Source: Chlorella sorokiniana
Lineage: Eukaryota; Chlorophyta; Trebouxiophyceae; Chlorellales; Chlorellaceae
DNA length: 64,000 bases
NCBI GenBank assembly: GCA_025917655.1
Contig: CP084615.1
Span: forward strand, 806,001-870,000
Direction of reading: 5' to 3'
Shown: piece by piece, positions 57,595-64,000 of the stretch
Numbering within the stretch: the first letter of the stretch is position 1
How the letters are laid out: every line of letters starts with the position of its first letter
The notes under the pieces: model-generated
Told to the model about the DNA's origin: nothing
The model's input: only the letters and a program-made list of their open reading frames with translations
Database searches by the model: none
Program-made: the position numbers and the translations under genes

Positions 57595-59986
57595 CTACTC
57601 GTCTGCCAGGTTGAGCATCTCAAAGGGGTTGTCCACCCTGGTCTTCGGGGCCTCCTCCTCGCTCAGCGCAGCCCTTGGCCCGCAGGTGCTCCGCCACCGC
57701 TCCCGACACCTTGCTCTCGCCCTGGCAGGGTGGGACAGAGTGTGTGTGTGTGTGTGGGGGGCTCAGCTGCCCCGCAAGGTGGCGATGGGCACGTTGGAAC
57801 GCGAGGGCGACAGCGGCGAGGAAGTCAAGCCATGCCACGCCAACAATACGTGCGCCGCGCACCTTGGCAGCAGGCCTGTCGTTGGAGGTCTTGCTGCCGC
57901 CGCGGCCGCCTTCCGAGCGCCCGCGGGCGCGCCCGCCGTGCTCGCCGCCGCGGCCGCCGCGGCCGCCACGCCCGCCATGCGTCTCGGGGCCTCCTCGCCC
58001 GGCCGCGCCCGCTGTGCGGCTCGGTGGTGCCCTCCCGCGCCCGCGGCCGCCCCGCCCGCGCCCGCCCTCGCCACGCCCAGCGCCGCGCCCGGTTGGCGGG
58101 CCGCCACCGCGTGCCTGGCCGCCACGGCCTCGCCCGCTGCCGCCGTCCTGTGCCCCGCCGCCCACCGTTGGCACCGGCACCAGCACAACTGGTTTAGCGG
58201 CGGCGGGGGCGGCGGCGGCCCACGCGCTGGCGCGGCTCCCGCCCGGCGGTGGCGGCGCCGCACGGGGCGACGCAGCTGCCGGCTCTTTCTCCTTCCTCCT
58301 TCTCCTTCTCTCCCGCCGCAGCCGCCGCCTCCTTCTCCAGCTTGCGCGCCGCCGCCTCCTCCGCTGCCCGCGCCCTCTGCCGCTCTTCCAGTTCACGCAG
58401 CTTGGCAGCGGTGTCTGCGGGCTTGGCATCCCCAAACGGGTTGCTGCGGGGCTGCGCGGCGGCTGTGGCTCCCGAGCCGCCGCCGCCCTCCCCCGCCTGG
58501 CTGCGCGGCTGGAGGTTGAGGCGCGGCCGCCGCGAGGGCTCAGCGGGGCGTCTCCTGCGGCAGCGACGGGCCATGCCGGCTGTCAGCACTCGGCAGGCCA
58601 GCTGGGGGCTGCTGCGCGTGCCCAGCCCTGCTCCTCCGTCGAGGCTGTGTGGTCAGCAAGCAGCTGAAGCAGCCGAAGCAGCCAAAGCAGCACTGTTGAG
58701 AGAGTGCCAAATCAGCGGCGCACCTGGGGCGGCCCACGCCGCGAGGGCCAGTCGCGTTCCCGCTCCCCCAAAGCCGTAGCCCCCCTCTCCCGCTCCCCGT
58801 AGCCGCCGCGGTCGCGGTCGCCAAAGCCGCCGCGCCGCCCGTACCCCCTCGTCCTCGCGCCGCCCAAACCCGCCCCTGGCGGCGGCAAGGCGCAGGCAGC
58901 AGAGCAAAGAGGTCAGGGGCGGCCAGCGGCGCAGATCAGCAGCGTGGGGCGTGCAGAGGCGGAGCCGCAGCAAACTTCAAGCAGCTTTGCAGGTGCGCGC
59001 GTGATTGGGCAGCGGCCGGCGCCGCTCACCGTCGCTCTGCAAAGCCGTCGCGGCGCGGCGGCTCCGCCACCTGGACGCGCAGCGGGCGGCGCAGCATGGG
59101 CTCGCCGTCGAGCGTCAGCGCCTTGGCAAGGTCATCCTGCAGCGGGGGTGCAGGGTGGGAGCAAGAGTTCGGCCGCGTGCTAGCCTTACATAACAGGGTG
59201 GAGGGCGGCAGGCAGGAGCACAGGGCATCCCCGGCCCCTGCTGAGGCCCAGCTTCAAGCCACAGAAGGAGCGCCGCCCCACCTGGCTGCCAAACTCCACA
59301 AAGCAGCCCTTGGGCTTGCCCGTGTCGCGGTGGCGGGTGATGATGACGTCCCGAACCTGCACCCAGTTTCAACGAGTGAACAAGGCATGGCTGTTATGGC
59401 CTTCGCGATGGCTGCGCGCTGGTCCAAACAGCGGCACAAGGGCCCTGGGGCAGCTGCCAATGCGGAGACACGTGCGGTGCGCTTTCAGGCCGCTTTAGCG
59501 GCGGCACAGCTCAGGCAGTCCAAGGCGCCCCTCTCACGTCCAGCCCGCGAAAGTGGTGGGCCACAACATCCTCAGTGAGCTCGTAGGGGATGTTGCCCAG
59601 GTAAACCTTGAAGGGTGGCTGCTCGGGCAGGGGCGGCCCCGCAGGGAACGGCGGCGGCCCGCCGTAGCCGCCGCCGCCGTAAGGCCCCCGCTCCTCGGGA
59701 GGCGGGTAGGGCCCCCGAGGCGACCGCGATGGTGGGGTGCCTGGATGAGGTCCCCGCGGGGAGGCCACGACTTGCAGGCTCTCCACTGCAGATGCATACA
59801 GAGGTGGCGTCGGTGGGCAACGGCCAGCCTGTGCAACCTCAAATCACTTCATACTTGTACCAGAGTAATAAGGACCGCCCTATCCACCGCCATGCTTCGG
59901 CTCGGACGATCAAAGTATAACAAGAGCTTACCCCTCTGCATCTCGGCCTCCTCCTCCTCGACATCATCAGCCCACGTTGTACTCAT
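57595..59986 (-). CDS. Translation initiation factor eIF4B with an RRM domain
   Basis: eIF4B helps eIF4A unwind mRNA 5' leaders. ATG 59986 opens MSTTWADDVEEEEAEMQR. The second exon (59785-59538) is Gly/Pro-rich and enters an RRM: FKVYLGNIPYELTEDVVAHH (RNP2), then VRDVIITRHRDTGKPKGCFV with EFG (RNP1, exon 59356-59282) and DDLAKALTLDGEPMLRRPLR with VQVAEPPRR. Downstream sits the eIF4B signature RPRLNLQPRS followed by NPFGDAKPADTAAKLRELEE, then a charged Lys/Glu helix. A long Arg/Gly-rich stretch (58190-57880) follows, and the end TRVDNPFEMLNLADE with TAG at 57595-57597. A G run on the coding strand (plus 57672-57674) lacks one base just before that end. The RGG region may bind RNA. Exon limits between 59100 and 58300 are uncertain because of frame breaks. 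Confidence 0.88.
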
Positions 59987-60860
59987 GGTTTGAGAGCGGC
60001 TGAACGCCATAGTGCGGCTGGCGGAAGAGGCCTGTCTGTTCCAACCTTGCGAGCTGTTGCTGCTCGTAGGAAGTTACAATCCAAAGATCTATGCATGTAT
60101 CTTGTCGAGATGGTGCCCATCAAGGGCATTCACGTGCGTTTTGGCCGGTCCAGCAGGGCGCCTGAGCCAGCATGGTGTCGCCAAGGCGCTGGGCCAGATG
60201 AGGCAGATTCATGTGTGTCTGATGATAGTTTCTTTGGCTCGAAGCGCGATGTCGAATTTTGCAAGGCATGATAGACGGGCCATGGCAAAGATACACGCTA
60301 AGGGGAGGACTGAACCAGCCGCAGCGCCCGACCGGCGTCCTTCCCAAAAGCCCTAATGGGTAATGCAAGCCCCATGCCCTGGCTTGAACATCCAGTGGAT
60401 GACAAGCAGAGAAGTGAACAGGAAAGGCAGAGGGGCGGCAACACTTGCAAATGACAGCATCTGAAGCACAGGCTCGGGGCCCCGGCATCCCCGTCTGCCT
60501 GCATAGTCCTGTTTGGCTGCAGCATGAACTTATCACCATTGATTTGTGAACTGCATGGATCTCTGCTTGCCATGCACGCAGACACGAAGGGTTTGAGCGG
60601 CGTGGTAAGGCTCTGGTCATGCGCCTGCCAGCAAAGCAGGGAAGTGCAGTGGCAATGGCGTTCCCCGCTTGTCGGGGGCGCTCCGTGGGTTTCCATTCAG
60701 TTCAAGAAGGTGCTAGACCTAGTGCGCGCTGTTTAATACGTTGTTGCCCCTTCCACCAGCAGGTTGGGCTCCTGCGTGGGCCGCCCTTGTGGCGGACACC
60801 GGGCATCATCGCGTGCAGCACCCGAAATCGGAGCACTAGCAGCGCAGTGAAGTAGCCAAA
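59987..60860. promoter_or_regulatory. Divergent promoter region, eIF4B / GAF-PAS kinase
   Basis: This 874-base region separates two diverging start codons and is the largest gene-free stretch. It is noticeably poorer in GC than the coding parts. Short open frames are present on both strands but none has a splice partner or family motif. Confidence 0.5.
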
Positions 60861-63800
60861 ATGGGCGCTTGCCTGACCAAACCCATTGTGAGTGCTCGCG
60901 CTTCGTGCCTGACTCAAGGCTTGCCGCCTAGACTGGTATTTTTCGGAACCCTCTTTAAACGCGCTCACGGGCCATATGCAGGGCGACGCCCCGCATGAGG
61001 CGCGGCCACCGCCGCAGGGAAAGCTCGTCGCTGGCACCGACATCGCTCCCACGAGCGCTGCGGTTGCAGCTCCAGCACAGCCGCCTCCCAACGGCAAGCA
61101 CTTGGAGGTACACGACGTGCCAAAGGCCATGGAGTCACCAGACGAGGAGGGGCGTCGGCGGGCCGTGCGTGCGCTCCAGCTCATTGGCGTGCCGCCGCAG
61201 CCCCAGTTTGAATCCATCACGGCCCTCATGAAGCAAATGTTCGAGACGCCTGTGGCGGCTGTGACCCTGATAGATGAAGAACTGCACTTCATCTCGAGAG
61301 CTGGCGACTGGGCTTGCAGCGCAGGCCGGCCAGGTGCGAGGGGGAGCGCATGCGCAGCGGCAAGGGGCCTGCTCGAGCTCCTGCAGGGTCAGCCACAGCC
61401 CTCCTCCTGGCCTGTTGTGTTCCTGTCTGTGGCATGAAACCTGTGCCGTGGTTGCGGCACGCCTCACATTTCGCTCAATCGCCGCAAGCCGAAGCAGCAT
61501 TTCCTCAGCCAGCAGTGAGCCTCGAGGAGCGAAGGCTGCCCCCAGCCCCGCCCTGCAGAGCCCCAGGCCGCTTGCTCAGGCCGCTTGCTCCCCGCCCGCA
61601 GGCTCCTTCTGCGACTGGATCCTGGTGCCGGAGACGCCCCAGATGCTCATTGTCGAGAACGCCCTGGAAGATGTCAGGTGCTGCGCCGCCGCCTGCACGC
61701 TTGTGCGGCCACGCCTGCCTCCTCGCCGGCCTCCCCCTCACCCACAGCCAACCCCCCCTCCTCCGCGCGCATCTCCGGCTGCAGGTTCAGGAGCAACAAG
61801 TTTGTGGTGGACGACCCGCGCATACGCTTCTATGCCGGCGCCCGCTCGTCTCCTCCTACCGAGAGGGGCACCGCTACGGTGAGCGCCGGCAGCGGCATGC
61901 AGTGCGGCAGCCGCGCGCGCGCCATTCTCGGCGGGGGCTGGCCAGCTGCGGCCAGCCTGCCGCAGTGTCACGTGCACCTGCCAAACACCTCGTCGTCTGC
62001 AATCCTTTGGGCATGCTGCAATCCTTTGGGCATGCTGCAACGCTTTGGGCATGCTGCAACGCTTTGGGCATGCTGCTGTGCAGGCACTCTGTGCGTGTTT
62101 GATTTCAAGCCCCGCCGCTTTGATGCCTCCAAGTATGCGATGCTGGTGAGGCACTAGAGGGGCCTGGTGCAGTCGCTGCCGCGTGAGCGCATGCTGCGGC
62201 TCTGCACCCTGGGCGCCCAGCCTGTGCCCCCGCCCCTATGCCCTCCCACCCCACCGGCCCGGCCACGTGGCCCTGCCCTTCCATCCCGCTGTCCCCCCGC
62301 CCCCGCGCCTGCCTGCCCCCAGGCCCACTTTGCCGAGATCGTGGTGCGGGAGATGGAGCGGGAGCTGGTGATGATGCTGCAGCAGCGGGAGGCGGGGCGG
62401 GTGCGCACCGCGGAGAGCCACCTCGTGCGCGCCATGGACGCCTTCCACGGTGCGCCAGCCCCTCACCCTGCGTGCCGCTGTGTGCCGCTCGCGCGCGTGT
62501 GCACGTCTTTGCACGCCTTGTTGCCGCCGGCTATGGCCTGCTGGCGGCCGGAGGCTGCGTGTGTGTGTTGTTTGATGGCCAGGAAAGGCTGCGCATGGCA
62601 CAGGGCGCGTGCCCGCTCACCCTGGCCCTGCACTCCACCTGGGGCCTCAGCTTGTGCTCAGGCACCCTGGTGCATGGCTGCCTGTGGGCCTGCACCAACC
62701 CACCCGCCACCCCGCCCATGCACACCCTGGCGCAACCCACAGAGGGCATCTTGCTGCTTGACTTGCGCGCCGCCTCGTGGCAAGTGCTCTACGCAAACGA
62801 CTCGTTCCGCGCCGCCACGGGCCTGCCGCACCTGCTGGCGCCAGGCCGACAGGAAGACGGCAAACCCGTCGACTTCTGGCAGCTGTTTGCCCACGCCTCC
62901 GCCGGAAGCGGTGGATCGTACAACGTGTGTGCTGGGGAGGGGGAGGGCTGCGCGCGTGTGGGCGGTAACGTCGCATTGTGGGAGGAGGGGTGTTGGCTGC
63001 TGGCGAGCGACGCTTGGCCTGCACTTGGCCTGTCTGTGTGCACTGACTGGCATGCCGCATGCCCCATCCCATCCCACGCAGGCCGCACTTGTAGCCATGG
63101 CCACGGGCCGCGACTTCACGCTGCGCGTGCGGCTGGCGGCCACGAGCGGCGGCGACGGTGGCAGCACCAGCAGCAGACGGCGAGGCAGACGGCGCGGCAG
63201 GCGGCGCGGCCGGCGGCGCGGCCGGCGGCATCTTTGACCTCCTGTTCCGGCCGGCCGACACGGGGCAGCTGCGCACGGGCATGCCGCACATCGGCGTGCC
63301 TGCGTTTGTTGACGAGGGGGAGCAGCATGGGGAGGCGGGGGAGGAGGGCGGCGACGACGGCGTCAGCGCCACACGAGACATGGTGACCGCCACTTTCGGG
63401 CCCTCGCCCTCCAAGTCGGGCCGCACCCCCGTCTACTACTTCGCCCTGGTCAAGGGGCGGGGCCAGCCTGGCTCTTCCGTGTCAGAGGCTGCCCAGTCGG
63501 CCGGTGCCACGCCGGCCGCCACGCTGGACCCTGCGGCGCCCTCCACCGCTCTGGGCTCTGAAGCGGTGGGCTTGCAGCGCCTGCGTGGCCTCCCTGCTCT
63601 CGCCGCCTGCCTGCCTGTGCCACTGCGCTGCCTGCACCTGCGGCCTCCATGCCCCCGCTTCCCCTCCCATCTCCCCGCACACACACCACCACACACACAC
63701 ACCGCCCACCCCACCCCTGCCTCCTGCCTGGCGCAGAACGTGAGCGAGGCCGGCGCTCAGCTGAGCGGCGCCGCCCAGCTTCTGCCCAGCTTCATCGCCA

Positions 63801-64000
63801 TGCGGCCCGAGGTGATGGAGGAGGTGCACCTGGGCCCCCTCATAGGCACCGGCTCCATGGGGCGCTGCTACCGCGGCATGTGGCAGGTGGGCGGCAGGCG
63901 CGGCAGCTGCTGCCGTCTGGGAGCCACCTGGGGTGGTGGCCTGCCACCAGGCCTGTCAGCGCAGGGGCCAGGTGCTGCGGCATGTGGCTGCGCCTGCCAC
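60861..64000 (+). CDS. GAF-PAS protein kinase, lipid-anchored N-terminus (3' end outside window)
   Basis: Exon 1 (60861-60887) codes MGACLTKPI, a likely myristoylation (Gly2) and palmitoylation (Cys4) signal. Exons 60982-61333, 61602-61677 and 61785 onward build a GAF domain: ALQLIGVPPQPQFESITALM, VAAVTLIDEELHFISRAGDW, SFCDWILVPETPQMLIVENA, FVVDDPRIRFYAGAP and TLCVFDFKPRRFD. A coiled linker (IVVREMERELVMMLQQREAG) leads to a PAS fold with EGILLLDLRAASWQVLYAND. After low-complexity loops (63140-63240, 63320-63580) the kinase domain begins with a glycine loop, LGPLIGTGSMGRCYRGMWQ (near 63825), and is cut by the window end. A C run at 61841-61843 is one base short within the GAF domain. The layout fits tyrosine-kinase-like MAP3K-type sensors common in green algae. 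The ligand of the GAF and PAS domains is unknown; conserved Cys or His for heme or bilin is not evident. Confidence 0.9.
61999..62074 (+). repeat. Four-copy 19-bp tandem repeat in a kinase-gene intron
   Basis: Four head-to-tail copies of GCAATCCTTTGGGCATGCT (copies 1 and 2) and GCAACGCTTTGGGCATGCT (copies 3 and 4) occupy 61999-62074, ending about ten bases before the splice acceptor. The paired variants suggest a duplication of a two-copy array or local conversion. Confidence 0.95.

Noticed and set aside
62400-63240. GC-rich CGGCGCGGC repeats near 63180-63235 as a mobile element
   Set aside because: They are short in-frame or near-exon low-complexity repeats with no terminal repeats or target duplication.

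Overview
The window is a gene-dense, intron-rich and very GC-rich piece of a nuclear genome. Cytosolic ribosomal protein eS6, SRP72, MCM8, eIF4B, a HECT ligase and a JmjC demethylase make it eukaryotic. Plastid-type transit peptides, a twin-arginine thylakoid-lumen signal and a plant-type methionine gamma-lyase make it a green photosynthetic eukaryote. Short introns with TG/CA repeats, frequent GC-AG splice donors, TGTAA-type polyadenylation signals and alanine-rich linkers fit a chlorophyte, most likely a Chlorella-like trebouxiophyte. The species cannot be fixed from sequence alone. I found no virus, transposon, rRNA, tRNA or CRISPR.

Layout: (1) 1-4072 (+) C-terminal part of a VPS13 lipid-transfer protein. 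(2) 4488-8155 (+) methionine gamma-lyase with a C-terminal extension. (3) 8985-9477 (-) small unknown protein. (4) 10248-11594 (+) CPBP/CAAX-type intramembrane protease. (5) 12068-19921 (-) JmjN-JmjC-C5HC2 histone demethylase. (6) 20425-22527 (+) 40S ribosomal protein eS6. (7) 22789-24498 (-) TPR protein predicted for the thylakoid lumen. (8) 25034-28507 (+) divergent ATP synthase alpha-like protein. (9) 29037-30679 (-) plastid AhpC/TSA thioredoxin-like protein. (10) 31356-35815 (+) SRP72. (11) 35877-39811 (-) S28 Pro-X carboxypeptidase. (12) 39928-41396 (-) TLC-like membrane protein. (13) 41635-47622 (-) oligopeptidase B. (14) 47939-52053 (+) UPL5-like HECT ubiquitin ligase. (15) 52312-57079 (+) MCM8 helicase. 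(16) 57595-59986 (-) eIF4B. (17) 60861-64000 (+) GAF-PAS-protein kinase, cut by the window end.

The genes are mostly unrelated housekeeping functions and form no pathway cluster. Many pairs share short divergent promoters (316 to about 870 bp) or converge tail to tail with very short or overlapping 3' ends.

The main caveat is quality. At least fourteen conserved exons break frame by one base. Most breaks lie in a run of G or C, and restoring the frame recovers both family motifs and exon phase. I read this as uncorrected homopolymer error in the assembly, not as a set of pseudogenes. Exon limits are my own splice-site readings; those given as exact have matching donor, acceptor and phase.
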